A stretch of 64,000 nucleotides of DNA from Heritagella_A intestinalis (GCA_904418995.1 CAJFQF010000008.1:53210-117209); one strand, 5' to 3'. Positions 24,423 to 33,134 are shown, counted from the first letter of the stretch. Notes: generated by a model not told the origin, from the sequence alone. Numbers and translations: made by a program.

Positions 24423-26144
24423 TTAGGGCCAGAAAAAATCAAATCCCAGAGAAGAAGAGGATTCCTCTTCTGTGCCGCTGCTGACGACTAATACGACTTG
24501 AGAGCCATAAGAAAGCTGCTCCCCGGCTTCGTGATCCTGATATCCAATCACATTTCCAGAGGAAACCGTATCACTCTCCTGCCACTCCGTCACCGGCACA
24601 AATCCCTCTGCTGTAACCCGTTCGGCAGCCTCCGCCAGCGACAGGCCCGCTACACGGGGAAGCTCACGGGTGGGAGCCCCTTGGCTTACCACAACCACAA
24701 TTACCGAGCCGCGCACCATAGTCCCACCGGAAGCAGGCTCCTGGGAAATAATCCGGCCTTCCTCCACTGTGGTACTGAAAGCGCGGTCAGCCAGCCGAAC
24801 CGTAAACTCCGGAGATTCCGAAGCTGAAATCCGCTCTAAAATCTGGTTATAATCTTCATTTACCAAATTGGGGACCTCCATCATCTCCTGGATAGAAGAA
24901 GAGGAGTTCTCTTGTAAGGAGGAATCTATTTCGCCATTTGCAGAGGATCCGGATTCCTCACTGGAAGTGGCTGAAGAGGAAGAACTGGCCCCTGCATCCT
25001 CTATGGTTCCCATCGGGGACTGCATTTGGAACCAAATCCAAACGATCAGGGCCATAATTACCAACGTAACTGCGCAGGAAATCAGCAACCACACAAATCC
25101 CGGCAGTCCCTCTTCCTCTTTTTTCTTCTTCGGAAGAGGCGGGAGCTTTGTAATAGAAGCCGTCTGCTCAATGGTAGAAGTGACAGTAGGAGCAGCAGAA
25201 AGCTCTGCCCGCAGCCTCTCGAAGGTCTTGGTGCGCTTTTCCGGATCTACCTGCAGCGCATTGGCCAGAGCGGTAATCACATGAGGGGGTAGGGCCTTGG
25301 CCAGCTCCGTGGGAATCAGCAGCCGGGAATCCTCCCGGCGGTGAATCGCCTCTTTAGGGAGCTCCCCAGTGAGGGCAAAAAATAAAGATGCGGCAAAACC
25401 GTACACGTCGGTTTCTTCCCCTACAGGAGCATTCCGGCTATACTGTTCAATGGCATCGCATCCAGCCGGCAGCTCCGGCGGAATCTCCGTCTCCATCCGG
25501 CGGGCCGAGCTGATATAAAAATCTCCCAGCCGCATTTTCCCATCCTGCAAGATCTTCAGAGATTCCGGAGAGATGCCCAGATGGGAAATTCCCGCCGCGT
25601 GAAGGTTACTCAACGCGGAAAGCACCGGCATAAAAAGCTGTCTGGCGGCATTCCAGGTAAGATTGCCGCCACTGCGTTCTACAAAATACCGTAGAGTAAT
25701 GCTCTCATCCCACTCGGAAACCGTGTAACCCGTGCCGTTTTCCTCGAAAATATCAAAAATCGGGACAATAGCGGAGAGATCCCGCATATGGGCAATCTCC
25801 CGGGCATAGCTCAAAAACGTGGTGAGCGTATTGTCAAAGACCGTCTCCTTCCCGCCGGCTGCTTCCACAGCCAACCCATTTTCTCCCCGGCGGCAAAAGC
25901 TCTGCGGGAAAAATTCACGGATTTCCACGGTCATATTTTGAACGGTATCACGGCCTATGTAAGTGATACCTTCCCCATTGGATTTTTGAGCCCGGCCGAC
26001 AACATACCGCCCCTGCAGAGAGGCGCCGTAGGGCAATGCATGGAGCATCTGCGGCTCATGGGTATTCCACCCACAATTGGGGCATACCTCTCCCCCTGCC
26101 GTGTCGCCCATACAGTTCATGCAAAGATTGGTGGTGTCAGTCAT
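24423..26144 (-). CDS. Membrane PASTA protein with zinc ribbon and degenerate Ser/Thr kinase domain (pseudokinase)
   Basis: 573 residues. Zinc ribbon with cysteines at 8, 11, 21 and 24; kinase-like domain about 46-315; membrane helix about 350-373; Ser-rich linker; two extracellular PASTA-like repeats (about 424-560). Compared with active clostridial relatives (GQGGFGITY, VAIKEYFP, HRDISPDN, DFG), this one reads KSNGEGITY, VEIREFFP (Arg76 for Lys), HLGISPES (Gly190 for the catalytic Asp) and DFY. Phosphotransfer is therefore unlikely; PASTA repeats bind muropeptides in PrkC/PknB. GGAGG is 7 bases before the ATG. It follows yebC by 26 bases. Confidence 0.85.
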   Translation of the reverse strand: MTDTTNLCMNCMGDTAGGEVCPNCGWNTHEPQMLHALPYGASLQGRYVVGRAQKSNGEGITYIGRDTVQNMTVEIREFFPQSFCRRGENGLAVEAAGGKETVFDNTLTTFLSYAREIAHMRDLSAIVPIFDIFEENGTGYTVSEWDESITLRYFVERSGGNLTWNAARQLFMPVLSALSNLHAAGISHLGISPESLKILQDGKMRLGDFYISSARRMETEIPPELPAGCDAIEQYSRNAPVGEETDVYGFAASLFFALTGELPKEAIHRREDSRLLIPTELAKALPPHVITALANALQVDPEKRTKTFERLRAELSAAPTVTSTIEQTASITKLPPLPKKKKEEEGLPGFVWLLISCAVTLVIMALIVWIWFQMQSPMGTIEDAGASSSSSATSSEESGSSANGEIDSSLQENSSSSIQEMMEVPNLVNEDYNQILERISASESPEFTVRLADRAFSTTVEEGRIISQEPASGGTMVRGSVIVVVVSQGAPTRELPRVAGLSLAEAAERVTAEGFVPVTEWQESDTVSSGNVIGYQDHEAGEQLSYGSQVVLVVSSGTEEESSSSLGFDFFWP

Positions 26145-26170
26145 TGCGTCCCCTCCAGGAAAAGGTTTAA

Positions 26171-26920
26171 TTACTCGTCGTCCTCGTCAGACTCCGGCAT
26201 ATCCCAGTTGTGCCAGACATTCTGTACGTCGTCATTGTCCTCCAGAGCGTCCAGCAGCTTCTGCATTTTGGTAATAGCGTCTTCATCCGTCAGGGTCGTA
26301 TAGGTGCTGGGCACCATTTCCACCTCAGCAGAAACGAACTCATAGCCTTTGGCTTCCAAATCTTCCCGGACGCCACTGAAATCATCGGGCTCCGTAGAAA
26401 TCTGGAATACATCCTCATCTGCCTGGAAATCGGAAGCTCCGGCCTCCAGGGCGTCTTCCATGACCTTATCCTCGTCCAGGCCCTCGCGCTCAATAGCGAT
26501 AACGCCCTTCTGAGAGAACATAAAGGAAACGCAGCCGGTAGTGCCCAGGTTTCCGCCGAATTTATCGAAGTAGTGGCGCACATCGGCAGCGGTACGGTTG
26601 CGGTTGTCGGTGAGAGCTTCCACGATAACGGCAACGCCGTTGGGTCCATAGCCTTCATAAACCATGCTCTCATAGCGGTCCGCGTCTCCATCGCCGGCGG
26701 CCTTCTTAATAATGCGCTCAATGTTGTCGTTGGGCACATTGTTGGCCTTCGCCTTGGCAATGCAGTCCTTGAGCTTGGAGTTGGAAGCCGGATCGGGGCC
26801 GCCGCCCTCTTTTACGGCTACTGCCAGCTCGCGGCCGATCTTGGTGAAGATCTTTGCCTTAGCGCCGTCGGTTTTTTCTTTCTTTCTTTTAATATTGTTC
26901 CATTTCGAATGGCCTGACAT
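26171..26920 (-). CDS. YebC/PmpR family protein
   Basis: 249 residues, the usual length, with SGHSKWNNIKRKKEKTDGAKAK at the start split over the first 25 residues, GGGPDPASNSKL and YEGYGPNGVAVIVEALTDNRNRT. The family was called a transcriptional regulator; more recent work implicates YebC proteins in translation through polyproline stretches. Which applies here cannot be told. GGGAGG is 8 bases before the ATG; own promoter upstream. Likely co-transcribed with the pseudokinase gene. Confidence 0.94.
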   Translation of the reverse strand: MSGHSKWNNIKRKKEKTDGAKAKIFTKIGRELAVAVKEGGGPDPASNSKLKDCIAKAKANNVPNDNIERIIKKAAGDGDADRYESMVYEGYGPNGVAVIVEALTDNRNRTAADVRHYFDKFGGNLGTTGCVSFMFSQKGVIAIEREGLDEDKVMEDALEAGASDFQADEDVFQISTEPDDFSGVREDLEAKGYEFVSAEVEMVPSTYTTLTDEDAITKMQKLLDALEDNDDVQNVWHNWDMPESDEDDE

Positions 26921-26953
26921 ACTTTCAGCCTCCCAATAAAAATGCTACAGTCT

Positions 26954-26982
26954 ATCTTATCATATTTCCCCTGAAATAGCAA
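26954..26982 (-). promoter_or_regulatory. yebC promoter
   Basis: Minus-strand TTGCTA (26977-26982), 17-base spacer, TAAGAT (26954-26959); it overlaps the last codons of the reductase gene. Confidence 0.7.
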
Positions 26983-27529
26983 GAGAAAGGCGATTCACGG
27001 CGGATTTTACTTCCGGCCATGCCTCTTCCCCACTGTCTGTAGCAGGCCAAACTACCGTTTCCCGCAGGGTGGTGTTCATCACCGAAAAGCATTGGCGCAG
27101 CTGCTTTTCCATAATCGTTGGGCCTTCAGAAGAAGGCGCCCCAGCGGTCACCAGCAACACCGCCGGACGGTGCTTTGCAATGGGCGGCTTTTTCCCCAGG
27201 GAAAACCGGGCCTCAAAATATCGCTGGAACCGGTCCAGCACCGCTTTCAGCGGCGCGGGAAAGCTCAGATTGTATACCGGGGAAGCCACTACCAACAAAT
27301 CGCATTCCCGGAGGCTCTCGTCCAGTTCTCCACAGGAATCTTCAATGATGCAGCCCTCATGGGCAGCACACCAACCGCAGGCCCGGCAAGGGGACGGCGC
27401 TTCCTTATAGGTGTCGAACCACTGGATACAATGCCCCGCTTCCTGAAACGGCCGCAGGAACTCCTCCAACAGCCTGTGAGTATATCCCTTGGGGTGAGGA
27501 GACCCCCATAAAACCAAAATACGCTTCAT
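26960..27529 (-). CDS. Flavodoxin-like NAD(P)H-dependent oxidoreductase
   Basis: 189 residues, flavodoxin fold. The FMN phosphate loop is LWGSPHPKGYTHRLLEEFL at about 8-26; a cysteine-rich segment CRACGWCAAHEGCIIEDSC (about 47-65) is like that of iron-sulfur flavoproteins; ASPVYNLSFPAPLKAVLDRF completes the FMN site. The electron partner is unknown. The frame opens with TTG at 27535, but AAGGA stands 7 bases before the ATG at 27529, which I prefer. Confidence 0.85.
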   Translation of the reverse strand: MKRILVLWGSPHPKGYTHRLLEEFLRPFQEAGHCIQWFDTYKEAPSPCRACGWCAAHEGCIIEDSCGELDESLRECDLLVVASPVYNLSFPAPLKAVLDRFQRYFEARFSLGKKPPIAKHRPAVLLVTAGAPSSEGPTIMEKQLRQCFSVMNTTLRETVVWPATDSGEEAWPEVKSAVNRLSLAISGEI

Positions 27530-27587
27530 CCACAATTCCTTTCACAGTTTCAGTATACCCGTTTTTTCCGCCTTTATTGCCCACAAA

Positions 27588-27620
27588 ATAAGGCCCGGCC
27601 GGAAAAGGCCGGACCTTGTT
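27588..27620 (-). terminator. ppx-ppk-pfk operon terminator
   Basis: Minus-strand AAGGTCCGGCC (27607-27617) pairs with GGCCGGGCCTT (27590-27600) with one G-U, then ATTTTGT. Confidence 0.75.
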
Positions 27621-27698
27621 CTGCTGCAAAGAGGCTGTAGGAAAACGCTCTCCCTACCCGAAAATAGGCTGAAACAGCTGGCGCAGTCGCCCGCAAAA

Positions 27699-28775
27699 TC
27701 AGTCTCCAAAGGAAACGCCAATATCGCGAGCGGAGCGAATCAAGCTGCAATCCGTGGGGACGGTCTTGAGCTTGCCTGCCACTTCTTTCAGAGGCACCGG
27801 CACAATCTCGCCGTTCTGCAAAGCCACCATGTTCCCGTAATTCTTGTCGATAATCAGCTGGGCCGCCGCGGTGCCAAACCGGGTGGAAAGGACGCGGTCA
27901 TAGGGGCAAGGGCTGCCGCCCCGCTGGAAATGGCCGGGTACCACTACGCGGATTTCCTGGCTGAGGCGTTCTCCCAGTTCATGGGCCAACCGGTAGGAAA
28001 TGGAGGGGAACTCCATAGAAGCCCGGGCTGCCTTGAATTCCTTCTTGCTCATGGCCGCTTCCTCTTTGGACAGGGCGCCTTCGGCCACTGCCAGGATGGA
28101 GAACCGGCTGCCCCGCTCGTTGCGGCGGCGGAGCACCTTGACTACCTTATTCACGTCGTAAGGAATTTCCGGCAAGAGGATGACATCGGCGCCGCCGGCA
28201 ATGCCTGCCTGAAGGGTGAGCCATCCCACCTTATGACCCATGACCTCTACAATAAAGATACGGCCGTGAGAGGTGGCGGTAGTGTGGATACAGTCGATGA
28301 CATTGGTGGCGATTTCCGCCGCGCTGTGGAAACCAAAGGTCATTTCCGTGCCCCAGACATCATTGTCAATGGTCTTGGGCAGGCTCACCACGTTGAGGCC
28401 TTCTTCACTGAGAAGGTTGGCGGTTTTATGGGTGCCGTTGCCTCCCAAAACCACCAGGCAATCCAGCTTCATTTTCTTATAGTTTTCCTTCATGTTGCGG
28501 ACCTTGTCCACTTTGTCGTCCTCAATCTGGCGCATCATCTTAAAAGGCTGCCGAGAGGTGCCCAGAATGGTGCCGCCCAGAGTGAGGATCCCGGAAAAAT
28601 TATCCCGGTCCATGAGCTTATATTCCCCATGAATCAAGCCCCGGTACCCGTCCTGGATTCCATAAATCTCCACATCCTTGCCGTAATGTTCATACAGCCC
28701 CTTGGCTACGCCGCGAATGGCTGCGTTCAGGCCCTGGCAGTCTCCTCCACTGGTCAGAATTCCGATTCTTTTCAT
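27699..28775 (-). CDS. pfk: 6-phosphofructokinase, group III type
   Basis: Phosphorylates fructose 6-phosphate; glycolysis. 358 residues. TSGGDCQGLNAAIRG at the N-terminus, GGNGTHKTA at 111-119 and PKTIDND at 133-139. In the family, Gly at the second variable position of GGxG (E. coli 104) goes with ATP, while Lys before TIDND (E. coli 124) goes with pyrophosphate; this protein has Gly plus Lys, as in ATP-using group III enzymes. The start has only a weak AAAGGG about 12 bases upstream. It lies 46 bases after ppk, so donor choice in this polyphosphate operon is of interest. Confidence 0.94.
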   Translation of the reverse strand: MKRIGILTSGGDCQGLNAAIRGVAKGLYEHYGKDVEIYGIQDGYRGLIHGEYKLMDRDNFSGILTLGGTILGTSRQPFKMMRQIEDDKVDKVRNMKENYKKMKLDCLVVLGGNGTHKTANLLSEEGLNVVSLPKTIDNDVWGTEMTFGFHSAAEIATNVIDCIHTTATSHGRIFIVEVMGHKVGWLTLQAGIAGGADVILLPEIPYDVNKVVKVLRRRNERGSRFSILAVAEGALSKEEAAMSKKEFKAARASMEFPSISYRLAHELGERLSQEIRVVVPGHFQRGGSPCPYDRVLSTRFGTAAAQLIIDKNYGNMVALQNGEIVPVPLKEVAGKLKTVPTDCSLIRSARDIGVSFGD

Positions 28776-28821
28776 TGCCAGTCACATCCCTTTCTATGCA
28801 TTAAATTTCATGAGCCTACGC

Positions 28822-30933
28822 TCAGGATTCTTTCAAGTCACTGCTGCGGATAGGTGCGAAGGGCTGGTCCTCCGAGACGGTCTCCTTCTCTTTTACCGCT
28901 GCCTGGGCCAGCTTGGAAAACTCCCGCTGGCAGTTATGGGCCGTGCGGCCTCTGCGCTCCACATGGACATAAGTGGTATCCGGAAGCTGCATCCGGGCGT
29001 TGGTGGTGTCCCCCAGCATCCGGTCCAGGATGCCAAAGGCCCGCTCTTTCAGGTCGGGGTCCTCAATGGGGAATACCAGCTCCACACGGCGGTCCAGATT
29101 GCGCTGCATCCAGTCGGCGCTTCCCATATAGATCTTGGGGTTCCCGGCATTCTCAAAGCGGAAAATCCGGCTGTGCTCCAAAAGCTGCCCCACAATACTG
29201 ATCACCGTAATATGTTCGCTAACGCCGGGCAGGCCCGGAATCAAGCAGCAGATACCCCGCACAATCAGGCGGATCTCCACGCCCGCCTGAGACGCCTTAT
29301 AGAGCAGACCGATAATCTCCGGATCCACCAGAGAATTGACCTTGGCGGTAATCCCGCTGGGCAGACCCTTTTTGGCGTTTTCCGTCTCCCGCTCAATCAT
29401 CATCCGGAAGAAGGGACGCATTCCATGAGGCGCCACCACAAACTTATTGTACTCCGGCGGACGGGAATATCCGGTAATGGTGTTGAACATAGAGGAAGCA
29501 TCGGCGCCAAAGGATTCCTTGCAGGTAAAGACGCCAATATCCGTATAAATTTTTGCAGTGGAATCATTGTAGTTACCGGTGCCCATGTGAACATAACGGC
29601 GGATGCCGTCCTCTTCCCGACGGACAACCAGCAAAATCTTGCAGTGGGTTTTGAGCCCCGTCAGGCCGTAGATCACGTGACAGCCGGCCTTTTCCAGCTT
29701 CCGGGCCCAAATAATGTTGTTTTCCTCGTCAAAACGGGCTTTCAGCTCCACCAGGACTGTCACCTGCTTGCCGTTCTCCGCCGCACGGATCAGGGCCGCC
29801 ACAATGGGGGAATTGCCGCTGACACGGTACAGGGTCTGCTTAATAGCCAGAACATTGGCATCCTCCGCCGCTGCCTGGACAAAGTCCACCACGCAGGAAA
29901 AACTCTCGTAGGGATGATGCACCATACGGTCTTTTTCCCGGATGGCCTCGAAAATATCGTCATAGCCCCAGAAGTCTGCCGGCGGATACACCGGGCGAAT
30001 GGGTTCAAAGCAGAGGTGCTCAAATCCTTCCACCCCGGCAAACTTGGAGAAGAACGTCAAATCCAACGGGCCGGCCACCTCGTAAATTTCCGAGGGCTTC
30101 ATCTTCAGCATTTCCACCAGGAAAGAACGGATTTCCTTATCGCAGCGGGAAACCAGCTCCAGGCGTACCGGGCGGCCGCGCTTGCGCTTTTTAATGGATT
30201 CCTTGACTGCATCCAGAAAGTCTTGGGCCTCGTCATCAATATCCAAGTCAGAATTCCGGGTAATTCGGAAGGGACACCAAGCCTCAATCTCCAGCAGCTC
30301 AAACAGCTCCGCCAAGTGGCAGATAATCACGTCTTCCAAAAGGACAAAGGCGCGCCCATCCTCACAGGGCACCTCCAAGAACCGGGGCATGATGGAGGGA
30401 ACCTGTACAATGGCAAAGCAGGAGCCGTCATTCCCCTTGAGGCGCACAGCGATATTCAAGCTTTTGTTGGCCAGCATAGGGAACGGCCGGCTGGTGTCCA
30501 CTGCCAAGGGGGTGAGCACCGGGAACAGCACCTTGTGGAAATAATCGGAGATATAGGCCTTTTGCTTCTCGTCCATCTTCTCCGGGTCTACAAAGTAAAT
30601 CTTGTTCTTCTTCAGCACCGGGGTGATGGAGCGATACAGGCAGGAATACTGCCGCTCCATAAAGGCATGAATCTTTTCTTCCAACTGGACAATCAGCTTA
30701 TCCGGAGTCAGGCCGGAGGCATCGGGCTTTTTATAGCCGGAATTGATTTGGGCTTTGACGCCGGCCACCCGGACCATGAAGAATTCATCCAGGTTAGAAC
30801 CGGTAATCGCTAAAAATCGGAGCCGTTCCATCAGGGGGTTTTCCTTTTTCAGGGCCTCTTCCAGCACCCGGATGTTGAAATCCATCCAGCTCAGCTCCCG
30901 GTTATGATAGGGCATTTGATATGTCTGATCCAT
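28822..30933 (-). CDS. ppk1: Polyphosphate kinase 1
   Basis: Reversible transfer of the ATP gamma-phosphate to polyphosphate through a phosphohistidine. 703 residues, complete: N-terminal helical domain with NRELSWMDFN and NLDEFFMVRV, head domain, then two PLD-like catalytic domains. The phospho-acceptor histidine region is GLKTHCKILLVVRRE, followed by HMGTGNYNDSTAKIYTD; the second domain has GSADWMQRNLDRRVELVFPI. It lies 28 bases downstream of ppx and 46 bases upstream of pfk. Confidence 0.97.
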   Translation of the reverse strand: MDQTYQMPYHNRELSWMDFNIRVLEEALKKENPLMERLRFLAITGSNLDEFFMVRVAGVKAQINSGYKKPDASGLTPDKLIVQLEEKIHAFMERQYSCLYRSITPVLKKNKIYFVDPEKMDEKQKAYISDYFHKVLFPVLTPLAVDTSRPFPMLANKSLNIAVRLKGNDGSCFAIVQVPSIMPRFLEVPCEDGRAFVLLEDVIICHLAELFELLEIEAWCPFRITRNSDLDIDDEAQDFLDAVKESIKKRKRGRPVRLELVSRCDKEIRSFLVEMLKMKPSEIYEVAGPLDLTFFSKFAGVEGFEHLCFEPIRPVYPPADFWGYDDIFEAIREKDRMVHHPYESFSCVVDFVQAAAEDANVLAIKQTLYRVSGNSPIVAALIRAAENGKQVTVLVELKARFDEENNIIWARKLEKAGCHVIYGLTGLKTHCKILLVVRREEDGIRRYVHMGTGNYNDSTAKIYTDIGVFTCKESFGADASSMFNTITGYSRPPEYNKFVVAPHGMRPFFRMMIERETENAKKGLPSGITAKVNSLVDPEIIGLLYKASQAGVEIRLIVRGICCLIPGLPGVSEHITVISIVGQLLEHSRIFRFENAGNPKIYMGSADWMQRNLDRRVELVFPIEDPDLKERAFGILDRMLGDTTNARMQLPDTTYVHVERRGRTAHNCQREFSKLAQAAVKEKETVSEDQPFAPIRSSDLKES

Positions 30934-30961
30934 TGCTGCACGACCTTCCTTTACGTTGAAA

Positions 30962-32515
30962 TTATATCATGGGGAGCCGAATGGTCAGCTCCGGATCAAT
31001 GCCGAACACTTCTTTGAAAAAGGGGCTGCACTGGGCAAAGGCCCATTTTTCCAGGTGGGTGTCCTCGTTGGTCTCGCCGGACACCAGCAAACGGTTGTGT
31101 TCCATACGAACCTTAATATCCACCAGCTTCTGCTTCTGGGATTTATCCAGAGAATTCGCCAGGCGGAAAATCGCCACCAGCTTGGAAGCTGAAATTTTTT
31201 CCTGTTCGTCCAAATCTGAAAAGTTCCAATCCTCCAGCCGGGGCGCGTTAAATTCATTATAGCTGCCCACATAGGCTACCAGGCGCATACTCCGGGCCGT
31301 GAGGCCGTAAATATCAAAGTTTTTCACCAAATCAAAGGTACTGCGGGTATGAAGCTTGGTGTTGACATAGTGGCCGCAGTCGTGGAGAATCGCCGCCAGC
31401 TCCAAAATCAGCCGGTAATAGGGCGGCAAACCGTGAACCGCCTTGGTTTTGTCAAAAATTTTAGCGGCAAATTTCCGAACCAGCTGCGCGTGGTCCCGGG
31501 GACAGCCGTATTTTTCGGCAATGGCCTCAGCGCAAGTCAGGGCGCCGTTGCGCAGGTGCTGATAATAGGCGTCGATGCTCTTGGGAATCAGCATCTGCCG
31601 CATAATGCCGTCCCACAAATTCACCACCGGGAGAATAATATACTCCGCTGTGGAAAAGCGGAAGAGACGGCTGACAATGGACAGGGCGGAATACAGAATA
31701 TCCGCTTCTTCCTCGGTAATTCCCAAACGGTCGCTGATTTTTTCCGTGGACAGAGGCCGAATGGTCTGATATAAGGCGCCTGCCTGCTGGATGCTTAAAA
31801 TGTAGCGGTCCTGTTCCGGACGAAGCCCCAATACCCGGGCCACCAGCTCCACATCGCTGCCGGAAAGCACCAGGCCGGACACCTGCTTCCGGGGCATCGA
31901 AACCGCGATTCGCTCCACAATGGCATCCAGATATTCTTCCATGACCACGTGAAAATCCTCGCTGTCCTCCTGGGCGGAATAAAGCACATCCCGCAGCTTC
32001 AGGGAGCCCACCGGGACGCTTTGGGAATAGGCAACGTTCTTCCCGTCAAACAGGGCAATGCCAATGCTGCCGGTTCCAATATACGTCAGCAGGGCGTCAT
32101 CGATTTTGGGGTCGTTCATCTCGTGCAGAGAGCGGAGCATTTCCGAATAGATCAGGGTCTTTTCCTGGTCATCTTCCAGCACCTGGACATTCAGGTCATT
32201 TTGAATTTTCAGCTGATCCACTACATAAGCCCGGTTTTTGGACTCCCGCAGAGCCGTAGTAGCCACGACCCGCACCTGGTCAACACCGTAGCCCTCCATG
32301 GTCTCCGTATAGCCGTGGAGAATACGGGAAAGCTCCCGCAGGCTTTCAAAACTGATCGTCCCCTCGTTAAACACCTCATGGCCCAGGTGCAACGGATATT
32401 CCAAGCGGTCGATCTCTACGATCTCCCCTTTTTTCAGCTGTGCAATGCGCATTCTCAGCAAATGGGAGCCAATATCAATGACCGCGCTGCATTTACCGCC
32501 TTTCTTCTTGTTCAT
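30962..32515 (-). CDS. ppx: Exopolyphosphatase/guanosine pentaphosphatase family protein with HD domain
   Basis: 517 residues. The N-terminal actin-like half has DIGSHLLRMRI where most members have DxGSNSxRL, VVATTALRESKN and TYIGTGSIGIALFDG in place of a DIGGGS loop. The C-terminal helical half has an HD-type LHDCGHYVNT. Ppx removes terminal phosphate from polyphosphate; GppA relatives hydrolyse pppGpp. Pairing with ppk1 favours the former, but the altered phosphate loops leave activity unproven. Start at 32515 has a weak AAAGGG. First gene of the ppx-ppk1-pfk operon. Confidence 0.9.
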   Translation of the reverse strand: MNKKKGGKCSAVIDIGSHLLRMRIAQLKKGEIVEIDRLEYPLHLGHEVFNEGTISFESLRELSRILHGYTETMEGYGVDQVRVVATTALRESKNRAYVVDQLKIQNDLNVQVLEDDQEKTLIYSEMLRSLHEMNDPKIDDALLTYIGTGSIGIALFDGKNVAYSQSVPVGSLKLRDVLYSAQEDSEDFHVVMEEYLDAIVERIAVSMPRKQVSGLVLSGSDVELVARVLGLRPEQDRYILSIQQAGALYQTIRPLSTEKISDRLGITEEEADILYSALSIVSRLFRFSTAEYIILPVVNLWDGIMRQMLIPKSIDAYYQHLRNGALTCAEAIAEKYGCPRDHAQLVRKFAAKIFDKTKAVHGLPPYYRLILELAAILHDCGHYVNTKLHTRSTFDLVKNFDIYGLTARSMRLVAYVGSYNEFNAPRLEDWNFSDLDEQEKISASKLVAIFRLANSLDKSQKQKLVDIKVRMEHNRLLVSGETNEDTHLEKWAFAQCSPFFKEVFGIDPELTIRLPMI

Positions 32516-32610
32516 ACCGCAACGCCAACCCTTTCATAGATTCTTTCGTTTTTCTCAATTTTTCAGGCCAGCAGCGCTGGAAGCATCCGCCGTCTGCTGG
32601 ATTTATCAAA

Positions 32611-32640
32611 ATTATACCATACCCTACTGTGCGTATGCAA
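32611..32640 (-). promoter_or_regulatory. ppx-ppk1-pfk promoter
   Basis: Minus-strand TTGCAT (32635-32640), 18-base spacer, TATAAT (32611-32616). Confidence 0.8.
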
Positions 32641-32726
32641 ATTTTATTGCCTATTTTATAGAGAAAACGCTCTTTTACGGTAAAAACAAGGGAAAGCCCC
32701 GTTTTCAAAAAAGCCTGGATACACGA

Positions 32727-32760
32727 AAAAGCCCTGACAGATTTCTCTGTCAGGGCTTTT
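32727..32760 (-). terminator. tRNA operon terminator
   Basis: AAAAGCCCTGACAG pairs with CTGTCAGGGCTTTT across a short loop; minus-strand T run follows. Confidence 0.9.
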
Positions 32761-32764
32761 AATT

Positions 32765-32840
32765 TGGAGCGGACGACGAGGCTCGAACTCGCTACCTCCA
32801 CCTTGGCAAGGTGGCGCTCTACCAGATGAGCTACGTCCGC
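32765..32840 (-). tRNA. tRNA-Gly (GCC)
   Basis: The minus strand folds as a cloverleaf: acceptor GCGGACG/CGTCCGC, D arm GCTC/GAGC, anticodon stem CCACC/GGTGG with loop TTGCCAA (anticodon GCC), T loop TTCGAGC, discriminator T and an encoded CCA. Last of the four tRNAs before the terminator. Confidence 0.95.
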
Positions 32841-32845
32841 ATATA

Positions 32846-32879
32846 TGGTGCCTCCGATCGGAANCTGAGCTACAGAGGC
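32846..32879 (-). pseudogene. Collapsed tRNA containing an N (assembly gap), identity lost
   Basis: Only the ends survive: acceptor GCCTCTG plus the start of the D arm (TAGCTCAG), then N at 32864, then the end of the T arm (CCGAT), CGGAGGC, A and CCA. The two acceptor strands pair, so the pieces belong to one tRNA. About 42 bases including the anticodon are missing, most likely in the assembly and not in the organism. Threonine or phenylalanine tRNAs begin similarly, but I cannot assign it. Confidence 0.85.
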
Positions 32880-32884
32880 AAATA

Positions 32885-32961
32885 TGGCGACCCGGAACGG
32901 GCTCGAACCGTCGACCTCTAGCGTGACAGGCTAGCGTTCTAACCAGCTGAACTACCGGGCC
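32885..32961 (-). tRNA. tRNA-Asp (GTC)
   Basis: Acceptor GGCCCGG/CCGGGTC with a G-T pair, anticodon stem CTAGC/GCTAG with anticodon GTC, T loop TTCGAGC, discriminator G, encoded CCA. Confidence 0.95.
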
Positions 32962-32968
32962 ATCATAA

Positions 32969-33045
32969 TGGTGGGGACAATAGGACTCGAACCTATGACC
33001 CCCTGCTTGTAAGGCAGGTGCTCTAACCAGCTGAGCTATGCCCCC
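32969..33045 (-). tRNA. tRNA-Val (TAC)
   Basis: Acceptor GGGGGCA/TGTCCCC, anticodon stem CCTGC/GCAGG with loop CTTACAA (anticodon TAC), T loop TTCGAGT, discriminator A, encoded CCA. First tRNA after the operon promoter. Confidence 0.95.
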
Positions 33046-33079
33046 ATTTGATGGTGTCGCGTTTGTCAGCGACTCGTAT

Positions 33080-33108
33080 ATAATACTACACGCCGAGACA
33101 AATGTCAA
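33080..33108 (-). promoter_or_regulatory. tRNA operon promoter
   Basis: Minus-strand TTGACA (33103-33108), 17-base spacer, TATTAT (33080-33085); a consensus -35 as expected for stable RNA. Confidence 0.88.
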
Positions 33109-33134
33109 CACCTTTTTTTAATTTTTTTCGATTT

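Noticed and set aside
28702..30813. A 703-codon frame opposite ppk1
   Set aside because: Antisense shadow; ppk1 is complete with catalytic motifs.
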